Part shown: in pieces, positions 11,380 through 21,308 of the stretch
Layout: each line of letters begins with the position of its first letter
How positions within the stretch are numbered: the stretch's first letter is position 1
Assembly (NCBI GenBank): GCA_030386875.1
Contig: CM059558.1
Span: forward strand, 10,239,501-10,303,500
DNA from: Morinoia aosen
Lineage: Eukaryota > Arthropoda > Malacostraca > Amphipoda > Talitridae
Reading direction: 5' to 3'
Length of the DNA: 64,000 bases
Position numbers and translations under genes: made by a program
Notes under the pieces: generated by a model
Told to the model about the DNA's origin: nothing
Database searches by the model: none
Seen by the model: the letters and a program-made list of their open reading frames with translations, nothing else

Positions 11380-12338
11380 AAGCACCTCAGAGCGTAAACT
11401 GCGGGGATAACGTAAAATTTTCAGTTGAGAACAATACAAACAGACCTGTCACTGCTATTGATGGGTACTTACACCCTCTCCAAATGACCAGTTCCCCAAC
11501 TATTCACGAAATAAATACCACGCTGTCTCATACAGCTGCATTTCTCAATAAAGCTTTGAGACAAAATTGTCCCCCCAAGCCCAGCGTCGATTTTTTCCAC
11601 TATATCAAATATTCAAATGATTACAGAACAGCTTTTTGCTTTAAATTATTGTATCAGCGCTCATGATTTTACGCCGGTGGTAGCTGCGAGTAACCATCCT
11701 AATGCGAAATCTCCTCTAGACATTTTTCTCGTTGGAGATAATAGTCTCACAAAAATCAACAAAGATGACATTGATAGCGCATGCAAGATTCAGAACATAA
11801 CTACGAAACGTCTCAATGATCTCTATGATGCGATTGAACGCGCACCTCTTCTTAGGAACTATATAATTAGTTTCAAAGGTTTGAGCCCCTCGCCCCATAA
11901 CCTTACTAAGTTAAATAAATCTGATCATGACAAAGAATCTTTTTTCTCATATTTATGTGGTGAGTGCCTGCAGTGGTCAGCAATTGTACATGACATCGAG
12001 CCTGTGCATAAAAATTGGTCTTAAACTGATTCCGCAGCGAGCAAATGTAAAAACTGTTACTGTTAATGAAATTTACAACAATGTCAGCACTTGGCCTATT
12101 ACGCGAGAAGACACACATCATTTTCGTCAACAAATTGCTCTAAAATCATCTTTGAGACTAACTTCACATTTTATCTCCTGTGTCAGAAACTCCCATGACC
12201 TGAATGAAGAAATTGAATACTCTAATGATTATGCAAAACAGCAGAATGAGTTGAATGATTGTTCTAAGTTGACAGCCTTTCCACGTGAAACCTCCAGCAA
12301 CATAAACAGATGTTTGCCTTCATATAACAAACCCTCTC
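11380..12338 (+). pseudogene. LINE-A 5' coding region, function not recognised
   Basis: Three overlapping plus-strand frames (open from before 11484 to 11666, 11617-12024, 11927-12460) read through each other by frame steps and look like one decayed protein of about 300 residues. They carry no zinc knuckle or RRM that I can identify; the middle part is rich in Asn, Asp and Ser. Position upstream of an endonuclease-RT suggests an ORF1 product or the N-terminus of ORF2. The frame resumes after the insertion: the codons for SYNKPS occur on both sides (near 12320 and 13440). Confidence 0.5.
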
Positions 12339-13439
12339 CTCCCGATGTTTGCCCTCATTTATGTCACATAAAAAAGAATGTACACATAAAAAAAAAAAAA
12401 TGGTTTATTTCCAATAGAGATGGTACAAAAGTACCATCATTGGTTTTTAAAATATCTTAAAATTAATACACTTAGATGATACACACACACGAGTATTGAA
12501 AAACTCGTGTCACTAGTCAAAAGAAATGATTGAGGGCAATGAACTCCTAATCTAGCTTAATCTACATCTGATAATACATGTAATGAAAATTGTAAGAGAT
12601 AACACAATTTCATGGACGATGCATTTTCATTGTGGGGTGAAAACACTTTTGACAGTTTACATGTACATGACATAAGACTTCGCAATTCTTGACGCCAGGA
12701 AATAATATATGAAATCGCTTGTTTCGGTCAATGTAGAGATAATGGTCATTTTCTGTTCACTCTCAACTTGTAACATTACCTAACTCGTCATCTCTTTATT
12801 ATTGCAAAGCATTCATGTACCAACTATACATTTGTTGTACGATCATCCATTTATATTTAAATAAAATGCTTATTAACTAACGACCGTTATGTTAAAATTG
12901 TTGAATTAGAAATACAAAACTTATAATCTTCTTGGTCCTCATGCTTATGCGTACATATATATATATATATATCTGTATGTGTGTGTGTATGTATGTATGT
13001 ATATATGTATGTACGTATATATATGTATATGGATTTGTATTTATATATATATATATTTTTTTTTCATGCTTCCTTAAAATGACACTTTTGAACATTTGCC
13101 GAAACAAGCGATTCATATATTATTTCCTGGCATCAATAATTGCGAAGTTTTATGTCATGTACATGTAAACTGTCAAAAGTTTTTTCACCCCACAATGAAA
13201 ATGCATCGTCCATGAATTTGCGTTATCTCTTATAATTATCATTACATGTATTGTCAAATGTTGATTAAGCAAGATTAGGAGTACATTGCCCTCAATCATT
13301 TATTTTCGACTAGTGACACGAGTTTTTCAATACTCGTGTGTGTGTATCATCTAAGTGTATTAATTTTAAAATATTTAAAAACCAATGATTGTAATATTGT
13401 ACAATCTCTATTGGAAATAAAGTTTTTTTTTCTTTCTTT
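12339..13439. mobile_element. 1.1-kb inverted-repeat (foldback) insertion in LINE-A
   Basis: Two arms of about 340 bp face each other: 12401-12740 and 13060-13422. Examples are TTTATTTCCAATAGAGAT on the left and its complement ATCTCTATTGGAAATAAA on the right, and TCATGGACGATGCATTTTCA against its near-complement. Outside the arms are an A-run on the left and a T-run on the right. The whole insert is bracketed by a 20-bp direct repeat, TTCATATAACAAACCCTCTC, at 12319-12338 and 13440-13459, which looks like a long target duplication. The core holds AT/GT microsatellite at 12953-13060. No transposase is encoded. A partial relative lies at 49530-50140. Confidence 0.8.
12953..13062. repeat. AT/GTAT microsatellite
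   Basis: Runs of (AT)n, (GT)n and (GTAT)n in the core of the inverted-repeat element. The two opposed 'proteins' readable here are low-complexity artefacts. Confidence 0.9.
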
Positions 13440-14330
13440 TTCATATAACAAACCCTCTCATCCATCTGCCACAAACAATTGCAGAGTGGCTACAAAAAAT
13501 AGGTTTTCATTGCTATCCAATGCTGATACAGGGGATGAAAGGCCCCTCTTAGACACGAGTATGAATCAACATCCAATCACATACTCGGAAGCAGTGAAAT
13601 CAACAGGAAGAGAGAAATCGCTGCAAAATTGCAGTCGACAATCGATGGAAAATCCACTACTCAACTCAATGCACAATCATCACCAGAAAAATAGAAATGA
13701 CACGAGCATTTCTTAGTTCTCTGCAGATCCCCATACAAGAAATCACCACAGCCGGCCCATTCGGAGCCAGAAAAACGTAAATTCCCCGCACTTTTCAGAA
13801 CCTTTTAATGATGTAAAAAGTACGATAAAACGTCTCCACCCCCATTTGTGAACGTATGAATTCCACAATCGATGAATTGAAACGATCATGGAAAATAGAG
13901 CTGATTCCCACTAAAGCCGATGGACACTACCTCCTCCGTGCAGTAGCTCATCTACTTATAAAACAACCAGCATCAAAATGGAATTACAATTCCTTAAAGA
14001 CTGCAACCAAAACAGAGAGTAAAGCAAACAAAAGCACATAAGGTAAGTTTGTTGACAAGAACAGTGGAGACATGCAAAACCTCACAGATAATTACATTGA
14101 CGACAAAAATTTTGATCAAGCAGCTGTAGACCTTATACCACTAATCATCTCAGATGTGACAGGCCTAAAACTTCTCGTCCTGGATGAACAGGATCATCGT
14201 GTTTTGAAAATATGAGTCAATCCGTTTTCAGAGTTATCAAATAATAACCCTCCAATACTGCTCCATCGTAAAAGCGATCACTACAGTGCTCGTGTCACAC
14301 AATGCAAAAATCAGACCGGAGTTACCTCAT
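13440..14330 (+). pseudogene. LINE-A OTU-like cysteine protease region, decayed
   Basis: The frame at 13856-14041 reads IELIPTKADGHYLLRAVAHL, which fits the N-terminal OTU motif (Asp-Gly-x-Cys-Leu-x-Arg-Ala) except that the catalytic Cys is Tyr here. Downstream, in other frames, come VTGLKLLVLDEQDHRV and, near 14262, ILLHRKSDHYSA, which fits the C-terminal OTU strand with its catalytic His (x-L-x-x-x-x-x-H-Y-x). OTU domains are ubiquitin-type cysteine proteases and are known in a few LINE groups such as Dualen/RandI. The active Cys is lost and the frame is broken, so this copy is inactive. The identification rests on two motifs in the right order and spacing. Confidence 0.6.
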
Positions 14331-14398
14331 CTTGACAGACTTCCGCTTTCCAGCAAAATAAAAGATTTTCTTACATAGCAGATGCTGGGCCAAACACC

Positions 14399-15206
14399 GT
14401 GGGTAACGTAGACAAGATCGATAATTCCCCTGAACGATCCCAACGAGATAGTAACTTTGCTACCTCTAAAATGAGTGATAATATAGGTGAAATCAATATA
14501 AAGTATATATATGCTCAAAGCCTGAATAGTAAATTGGATGAAATCAGAGTGATGTTGGTCACTGAAGAAATTGACATTTTGTGTTTCAGAAACATGGTTT
14601 GATGCACGAACTCAAAGTTCATTTTTTAACATTCCTGATTACGTGTTATATCGCTACGATGGCGCTAAAGCCAGCCGAGGTAGTGGATCTTGTATTTTTA
14701 TGAAATAAATGTACTCAACATCTTCACTTCTAGCGAATAAACTTTGCGAAGGCATTGAAATGGTTTGGTTAGAAGTGAAAATAAATAAACACAAATCAAT
14801 TATCATTGGCAGCCTTTACCGGCACCCATCGTCTCCCCTAAATCTAACACTAGATTTCATTGAGGAAACCTTCAAAGAAACCCTTCGGGCAAAAAAGTCA
14901 TTCTTTGCTTTCGGAGATTTTAATATGGATCTAACGGACAAAAACAATCAGCTAAGCAAACTATTGTACAAACTGAGCCTACCACAAATGATCAAAGAAC
15001 CGACTCGCATCACTAAAGTCTCTGCAACTCCCCTCGATTTGGCAATCACAAATAATCCCACCGCAATACTTAGTACAGTATTTCTATTTCCTTCTATTTC
15101 CGATCACCACTCTATTGAATGTGAAATTGATATTGCAAAGGTAAGACATAAATACCGCTCAATGACTTATCGCTCGAAAAGGCACTATCCAGCAGAACAT
15201 TTTTAA
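14399..15206 (+). pseudogene. LINE-A AP-type endonuclease
   Basis: Frames at 14399-14602 and 14709-15206 together give an apurinic-type endonuclease. The early part has YAQSLNSKLDEI (the NxRSL..K..ei region) and EEIDILCF, then after a frame step SETWFDAR. The second frame has GSLYRHPSSP, FAFGDFNMDL (catalytic Asp/Asn) and SISDHHSIECEI (the C-terminal Ser-Asp-His). This enzyme nicks target DNA for priming. At least two frame breaks lie in it, one at 14580 and one close to the TAA at 14706. Confidence 0.85.
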
Positions 15207-15258
15207 GAAAAACTACTAGATAGGTCCACCGAATTCCAGAATATGATGCAATCTGACG

Positions 15259-16280
15259 ATGTTGACATTCAAGTGTCCATCTTCAACGAGAACTTCACAG
15301 CAGCTCTCGACGAATGTGCACCTTACGTCACCAAAAAAAAAGCTAAAATGGACTGTTTGGATTACTGACGAAGTTAAAGAGATAAGCAGAATAAAGAAAG
15401 CTAACTTGCGAGAGTACAAAAACAATAAATCAAACACTACCTTATACAAGAGATATAAAGAACATGAAAAAATTCTCCGAAAGAAAATCACTGACGCGAA
15501 ACAAACTCACTTCTACCAGGAACGGATAACGGCTAAAAATAACCCAAAACGAACTTGGGTAGTCATTAGTGAGGTAGCCCCGTATAAAAATTCAGACCGT
15601 ATAAGTAATTTTGAAAATCCCTTGGCAACAGCCACGAATTTCAACACATTCTTTTCAAAAGTAGGGGCTCAAGTTTTCAGCGAGGTGTGTACCAATCCAG
15701 ATAAAAAGTCAATGCCCCACTGCACCCTAGAGGGCTGATGTCGAGTGGAGACCACATCCTGTCGATTTACCGGAGTTAAGAAATATCTTATACTCACTAA
15801 AAAACACAAATGCAGTCGGACATGATGGTATCAGTCGTCAATATATCAGAGACAGTTTCCCTGTCACAGCACCATTGATTCGTCTGATAATTAATACATC
15901 AATAGTAACCAACACGTTTCCAAACCAATGGAAACACTCTATTATTAGACCGTTGCATAAAAGTGGTGACCTAAATACAGCATCAAACTACAGGCCCTTC
16001 AGTCTTTTGCCTGTCATGTCCAAACTATTGGAGAAAGTGGTGACAAATCAACTGTCATTTCACTTGGATGAGTCAAATCTACGCCACCAAAATCAATACG
16101 CCTATAGAAGAAATACTAGCACTCAAGACGCTCTGCTCAATATCTCTGAAAAAATATACAGTGACGTCGATCAAAAGAATGTAACACTTTTGCTACTACT
16201 CGATCTCTCAAAGGCGTTCGATAGCGTCGAACATGATAGAATTCTGCGTAAAATACTGAACTTGGGAATAGACACGCACT
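15259..16280 (+). pseudogene. LINE-A reverse transcriptase, N-terminal half
   Basis: The frame 15259-15738 is the basic linker between endonuclease and RT (KWTVWITDEVKEISRIKKAN). The frame from 15875 has RT motifs: IIRPLHKSGDLNTASNYRPF, LLPVMSKLLEKVV, and LLLDLSKAFDSVEHDRILRK. The AF-D motif with its catalytic Asp is present. The second catalytic motif (F/Y-x-D-D) is absent because the sequence switches to the Gypsy element at about 16280. Residues written after that point in this frame are the antisense of Gypsy-2 RT. Confidence 0.88.
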
Positions 16281-17182
16281 TAAATGTCGCACCGTTCGTG
16301 GCACCGGGAACTCCTGGATCGCTACAAGATTCTTCTCTAGCGGACTCACGCCCAGTCTCCCAACAGAGTGCCCAAGTAATCGACCTGCTCTTGAAACAAG
16401 CAGCATTTTTCCAAGTTCAGCTTAAGCCCGTGAACCCGAAGCCGACCGAACACCTTCTCCAGCGCTTGGATATGTTCAGCAAACGTCCCACTAGCCACCA
16501 AAATATCGTCGAGGTAAGCCTGTACAGAGTCACTCGGTAACCCTTTAATTACCTAACTTATTAGCCGTGAGAACGTAGCTGGCCCGTTGCATACCCCAAA
16601 CGGAAGTCGAGTAAATTGATATAGTTCCGTACCAGTAGAGAACGCAGTCAGCTCTCGAGAAGATTCAGTCAGTGGCACCTGATAATATCCCGACTTTAAG
16701 TCTAGCGTCGAAAAATAGTAGTTTCTCGAAAGTTTGTTAATCGTATCACCTATATGAGGCAGCGGAAAACTATCTGGTTTTGTCAAGCTATTCAACAGTT
16801 CAAAGTCAACACAAAGTCTTAGTTCTCCGTTCTTCTTTCGAACTGGAACTAAAGGAGGCGACCATGCTGGCGCTGAAGGCTCAATAATACCTTTTTCTGC
16901 TAATTTCTTTACCTCTAGGTCAATTTCCCCTTTCATTGGCCCCTTGTAACGTCTATTTCTTTGTTTCACAGGTGCTGCACCCTGCACATGTATATGGTGC
17001 CGCACTATCTCCGTACACCTCACGTCTGCCTCATTTGTCGCAAAAACGTCTTCATGTGCCGTCATCAGTGCCGCTACTATCTTCCTTTGCTTCGAAGTCA
17101 GATCTGTAACATCCAAGTCAAGGTCACTCGTCACATCGTCAATCTCTTCTTCCTCCTCTACTTTTTCCCGACACAAAGCCAT
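16281..17182 (-). pseudogene. pol: Gypsy-2 reverse transcriptase, truncated
   Basis: The minus frame 17182-16553 has the RT fingers and palm: VPVRKKNGELRLCVDFELLN, STLDLKSGYYQVPL, TRLPFGVCNGPATFSRL. After a frame break the catalytic AYLDDILVA is encoded at about 16520-16493 (YLDD at 16505-16516). The connection to the thumb (VDYLGHSVGRLGVSPLEKNL, FPVPRTVRHL) follows. It ends at about 16281, where LINE-A sequence in the opposite orientation begins. Confidence 0.9.
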
Positions 17183-17940
17183 TTAAGTACCTAGTCTTGT
17201 ATGCTTGGCCAACGTCACATCGCTGTCAAACGGGTTCATCACTTCTACTCTAATATACTCATTATCCACGACATTTACCGGTGAAGCAACCATCAGCGGA
17301 CGAGCCCCATTATCGACTGGCTCCAAATACCCTTCAAATTTATCTGGTGCCCTCTTCACTCGAGCGGACAAACGCAGCATCTGCCTAGGAGCAACAGTCA
17401 CTCCTGCCATGCTGAAAACAGGGAATTCAGCCCTACGCGAAGTCACCACCTTTATCGGAGAAATTCTTGTGCGATCTTCGGTACTTCCTTTCTCTAAAGT
17501 CCAATCTGACGCATTCAACGTTAGTTTGAAGCTATCAAGAAAATCCAAGCCCAACACACAATTGAACGGCTGTACCGGCTTAGTCATGACCAAAAACCTA
17601 TGCATCGAGAAATAGTTGCTCCAATCGTAACTGCTGAGCCTAACTCTCTTTCTATTCCAATTTCATTTCCCGAAATTCCTACTACATTGTTAATGGAAGA
17701 AACGCGAAGCTGTCCTTGCACACCCGGTATTTTCTGAAGCAGTTCTTCTGTAATTAAAGAAACTGAAGCGCCCGTGTCCACTAGACCATCAACTTGCAAC
17801 TGCCCAATCTCAACAACCACCGAGTATGCTACTGCCACATCAAGTCTCTGCCGTACCATCTTTGTGTTTTGGGGACTATCATGAAACTGCTCCGGTTGTG
17901 CCCCTTCCAAACCGGAGTCACCTAGTTTCCCGACTGTCAT
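17183..17940 (-). pseudogene. Gypsy-2 aspartic protease and linker, frame-broken
   Basis: The 17940-17584 frame has the retropepsin core GLVDTGASVSLITEE. The domain's second half, CVLGLDFLDSFKL, is in the overlapping frame 17605-17183. That frame then gives the beta-rich linker found between protease and RT (ARPLMVASPVNVVDNEYIRV). The frame step is near 17595. Catalytic Asp-Thr-Gly is intact. Confidence 0.85.
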
Positions 17941-18009
17941 CTTGGTTTGTGTGCACTCTGAAAACTACGGTGTGGGATTTCCCCAACCCCATACACAAGC
18001 TGCGCACCT

Positions 18010-18249
18010 CTCCATAAATCCCTGACAGTCCTTCATCAAATGCCCCTTTGTGCCACAGTACGCACATTCCAAACCGCGTTCCGAACTGACATCTTCCCTA
18101 CGCCCGTCTCTATTTGCTACTTGCAGTGCACAGTCCCGTACAAAATGTCCTACCAGTCTACAACGAAAACATCACAGCGATCTGGCCTGTCTGTTTTCCT
18201 GGTGCTCAGTGGTCCCATTACCTACCTCTGGCGCATATGGCGTCGCTAA
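18010..18249 (-). pseudogene. Gypsy-2 nucleocapsid with two CCHC zinc knuckles
   Basis: On the minus strand two perfect C-x2-C-x4-H-x4-C knuckles are encoded: CFRCRLVGHFVRDC (about 18180-18139) and CAYCGTKGHLMKDC (about 18066-18025). One TGA stands directly before the first. The stretch is too broken for its frame to show as a long ORF, but the two motifs are unmistakable and lie between gag capsid and protease. Confidence 0.85.
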
Positions 18250-19373
18250 AGGCCCCGATACACTAGGCAAAAATCGCGGTGATAACCGCCAGCACGCCTC
18301 TCAATGTGCCTCCCATCCCTGCGAACCAGCCAGTTGGCAGAGTGGCCACCGAGCTTTCAGCGATCCGAGCATGTCTGGATTAGGACGGTCGTCACTGCGA
18401 CGAGCAGTCATGGAGCTAGGATATATGGAGGGAGCATAGCGCACTCCGATCGGGCTCAATTTGGCTGCAAAAGTTGAAACACTCGGGCACGCTCCATGCC
18501 CGATTCTGAGCCACAGACGCTTGGCTGAAGTTGCTCCACCCACCTTCCCTACAACCCTTCCTCTCAATGGCGCTCATTTTCCAAAGCAAGATTAGTACCT
18601 CACCACAAGTCAAAGGGTGAGGTGCGCGTGCAAGTCGCTCTAATTTGTTATAATCAAGGGCCTGTAATCTTTATCGTTTTTAACTTTTAATGTATCTTTG
18701 CTAGTAATTTTGATATTATTAAGTGTCTTCAAGTGAGGAAACACAATTTATTATCTTTCGGAGTCTTAGAGTCCCAAATTAATCATTAACGACTGAATGA
18801 TTAACTAAACAGCTGGAAGAGCATTCAGCGAGCGCGTGCGCACTCTAGCGTAGTTGGTAGGTACCTGGCTTCCGTGCTGACGTCACACTCGCGAGACGTC
18901 TATTGGTTACCACAGACACAGGAGAAATCTCAAAAACTGGTTCGCTTCACAGACGGCTATGCTCCCTCCATATATACTCCCTCCACGCGAGCAGTACAGT
19001 TTTGAACGTTGACGGGAGAGGTGCACAGCCATGTCTTGCTTCGCAATTGAGTTGACAAAACTCGAACGCTGAATTCTATAGACGCATTTAAAAAATTCGA
19101 CTGCCTGCAGAATGTGATGAGCTGCGCTTACAGAAGGCTAAAGCGCAGCGCAACGTGCGCTTTGGTTTAATCCTGCGCTCCATACGGCTGGTCGCAATCG
19201 CGCACCTACCCGTACGACACGCTGAGGCAGACTGACGCCCTGCGGGCTGCGTTGCATTCCGCGGTGCTTCATCTTGCGTGCTGAGTGTATCATGTCGCCA
19301 GTTTTCACTTCAACTGGCGGACGGATCCACTGCCACAATTTCTCGAGTCATGAGCGCCAGTGTATTGGGGCCT
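18250..19373. mobile_element. PIF/Harbinger-type MITE, copy 1, in Gypsy-2 gag
   Basis: The ends are AGGCCCCGATACACT and its inverted counterpart AGTGTATTGGGGCCT, flanked by TAA on both sides (18247-18249, 19374-19376). A three-base TWA duplication is the Harbinger signature. Without a nested element the unit is about 537 bp, matching copy 2 at 24823-25369 in inverted orientation. Removing it rejoins the Gypsy-2 gag frame. Confidence 0.9.
18409..18987. mobile_element. 8-bp-TSD MITE, copy A, nested in the Harbinger-type MITE
   Basis: A 579-bp element with 32-bp imperfect TIRs: CATGGAGCTAGGATATATGG... at the left, and the complement of CATATATACTCCCTCCACG at the right, both running into GGAGGGAGCATAGC. 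A perfect duplication CGAGCAGT lies at 18401-18408 and 18988-18995. A second copy is at 63051-63633, inverted and also with a perfect 8-bp duplication. The interior is non-coding. Confidence 0.93.
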
Positions 19374-19808
19374 TAAGTAAATTTGCTCCTGTCGTGTCCG
19401 ATTCCCTCTCCTTTCCTCGGCAGCTGACATATCGGCTTCTAAACTGGCTGCTATCCTAACTAGTGCACTAAGTGCAACGGAATCCTGATGGCCCACGAAT
19501 AATTTAAGCCGACGTACCAGTTCCGGTGACAATGAATTAATTAATTTATTTCTAACCAAGAGTTCTTTCCCCTCTATTCCCAGATAGTCACTTGTGCTTC
19601 CAACCTCTCGAGCCTAATACTATAGCATGGAAACGACTCGCCCCATCTCTTTCTTCACTCAAGAAATCTGTATACCCAGCATCCCTTAACTTTTCCTGAA
19701 GTACTAGTTCCTGAATTAGCCTAGCTTTTACTTCCTCGTAGTCACCTCCAGTCGTGCGCTTGAACTATTTTCTTGGCTTCCCCCTCAAGGAACTCCGGTA
19801 AAGCATGC
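19305..19808 (-). pseudogene. gag: Gypsy-2 gag, capsid C-terminal part
   Basis: Minus-strand frames from 19808 down contain LPEFLEGEAKKIVQ, then (other frame) YEEVKARLIQELVLQEKLRD, then the 19559 frame with INSLSPELVRRLKLFVG and TRQEQIYL. At 19374 the MITE begins. The reading continues past the MITE at 18249 as ATPYAPEVG, in frame when the insert and one TAA are left out. Several frame breaks make it a pseudogene. Confidence 0.72.
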
Positions 19809-19810
19809 CG

Positions 19811-20930
19811 CACACTGTCTCAGAACCGACGCGTCAGATCAGAAACGAAACGTCTGAAAGAAATTGAAAACGAACATTTGTACCTGGCAACGCTCACTGC
19901 CTCAGACCAGAACCGAACCGAAGCTTCAGATCAGAACCGAACTGCCTCAGAATTCTTTGAAAGATATTTTTTCCGAAGGTTCTGAAGCGTCTGACAAGCT
20001 GCGCATACGCAGAACGGCTGCTGCGGGGGTGTTTGAGGGGGTTGTCGAGGAGTTCCTTCTATATGCGATAGGAGTTCACAAAAATTTTCATTGCTCATGC
20101 GAAAATATTGGAAGAATTTTATTATTGTCGTGCTTTGAATGCGGAAACGTTTTGTATTCCCCTTCTTCCTCTCTTGAACCGCATATATCGTGCACCCACT
20201 TTTCTTTTGCTCCTTTTTCTTCTTTCATCCCCCTCAAGGGGATAAAACTATTGTGTCTATGGGAATTAGTGCTCCCAGGGGGACTATGTGGGGGCCCGAG
20301 CTAAAGGTTAGGTAGGCTTTCTTTTTGTTAAAATAGAATAGGTTTTGTTTGTTATGGACCATCTTTTCTCGATTCACTGCTGTCCTGTTTTTTCACCACC
20401 TACTACTTTCTTCTTCAACTTTTTTTGTTTCATGATCATCTTTCTTAGCTTACTGTTTCTATACACCTTGTGCATTGAGTCCGCGTTCCCTCAACTCCAT
20501 AATAAATGGTGACTTCATCCTTCCTCTCTTGGAACATCTTTGTCGTGGTTAAGGGAGGCTAAAACTTATAATTGTAATAATAATAATAGTAATAATAATA
20601 ATATTAATAAAATGATAGAAATAATAGAATAATAATAATTGTTCTTTCTTCTCTTCAGCTTTTAAGGCTAAACAAAGCATTAATACTTCTTCATCACTGC
20701 TGAGCGGTGAGTCGCTCATATTATGTAAATGGAATTAAGGTAATGCTTTAATAATTTTCTATGGTTTTGAAGAACGCGAAGCACGATTTTCTTCGGTCAA
20801 TGCTTACTGAAGCCTGATTATGTCGGTTCCGATCTGATGGCTTCTGCGCCAGTGTGCGAGCTGACAGTCGTTTCTGTTCTGTTCTGAGGCTTCGGAAGCT
20901 TCGGCGGCGGTTCCGTTCTGAAGCAGTGTG
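19811..20930. mobile_element. TIR element in Gypsy-2 gag
   Basis: The inverted ends CACACTGTCTCAGAAC (left) and GTTCTGAAGCAGTGTG (right) bound a 1.1-kb insert that separates two gag segments. Subterminal copies of GATCAGAACCGAA-like motifs follow each end. The target duplication is not clear. The interior (20265-20570) matches sequence at 23625-23800 and inside the second foldback (57835-57990). No transposase was seen. Confidence 0.7.
20569..20645. repeat. (AAT)n microsatellite
   Basis: Imperfect TAATAATAA repeats inside the TIR element; a shorter one is at the homologous place in the second foldback (57980). Confidence 0.9.
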
Positions 20931-20939
20931 CGACAAGCC

Positions 20940-21205
20940 TAATTCCTGAACCCATGCACTCATATTTTCCTGAACCTTAGAACTTGCGTTGTTCTCAAAT
21001 GTAGGCAAAAATACAGAGACCTGACCGAGTGACCGTCACTAGGCTTGCCCGAAAACTTTACTGGTGGAGGCAATTTGTCTGAACGCAAACCCTTGATTGC
21101 GTTTGTGAGACTGAGCATTACGTTAGCTAACTCAGACGTATTTTCCATTCTTACGCTTAGCCCAAATTGTGCCACGATTTCCTTAAAAATGTCTACTGAA
21201 TTCAA
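20940..21205 (-). pseudogene. gag: Gypsy-2 gag, N-terminal part
   Basis: The minus frame from 21205 ends with LRSDKLPPPVKFSGKPSDGH, the motif that opens the capsid region in many Gypsy gags. After a frame step it continues as PTFENNASSKVQENMSAWVQ up to LGL at about 20940, where a TIR element interrupts. The other side resumes at about 19808 with LPEFLEGEAKKIVQ. Confidence 0.75.
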
Positions 21206-21288
21206 ACGATAATATGGTTATATTAAAAATTTTAATTTTATTGCACTCCCTTTTTATCCTGCTGACTGTACCAAGTCCCCGGGGCTAA

Positions 21289-21306
21289 ATCCCACTCCTG
21301 ACACCA
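21289..21306 (-). other. Primer-binding site of Gypsy-2
   Basis: Two bases inside the LTR end, the minus strand reads TGGTGTCAGGAGTGGGAT, beginning with the TGG expected for pairing with the CCA end of a tRNA. This fixes the inner LTR boundary at 21309. I do not assign the tRNA. Confidence 0.8.
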
Positions 21307-21308
21307 AA

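Larger units (their letters stand above)
11300..16280 (+). mobile_element. Decayed LINE with OTU-like segment, APE endonuclease and RT, truncated
   Basis: Plus-strand coding remnants run through an unrecognised ORF1-like part, an OTU-protease-like stretch, an AP-type endonuclease and the first half of a reverse transcriptase. They are interrupted by an inverted-repeat insertion at 12339-13439. Frames change repeatedly and many stops are present, so the element is dead. At about 16280 the RT stops mid-domain and minus-strand Gypsy sequence begins, so the 3' half of this LINE is missing. Confidence 0.85.

Noticed and set aside
12892-13168. Tyr/Ile-rich small proteins on both strands
   Set aside because: They are read from (AT)n and (GTAT)n repeats in the core of an inverted-repeat element.
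18040-19459. Host-type frames of 60-129 codons in 18040-19459
   Set aside because: Most lie within MITE sequence or are antisense to the zinc-knuckle region of Gypsy-2.
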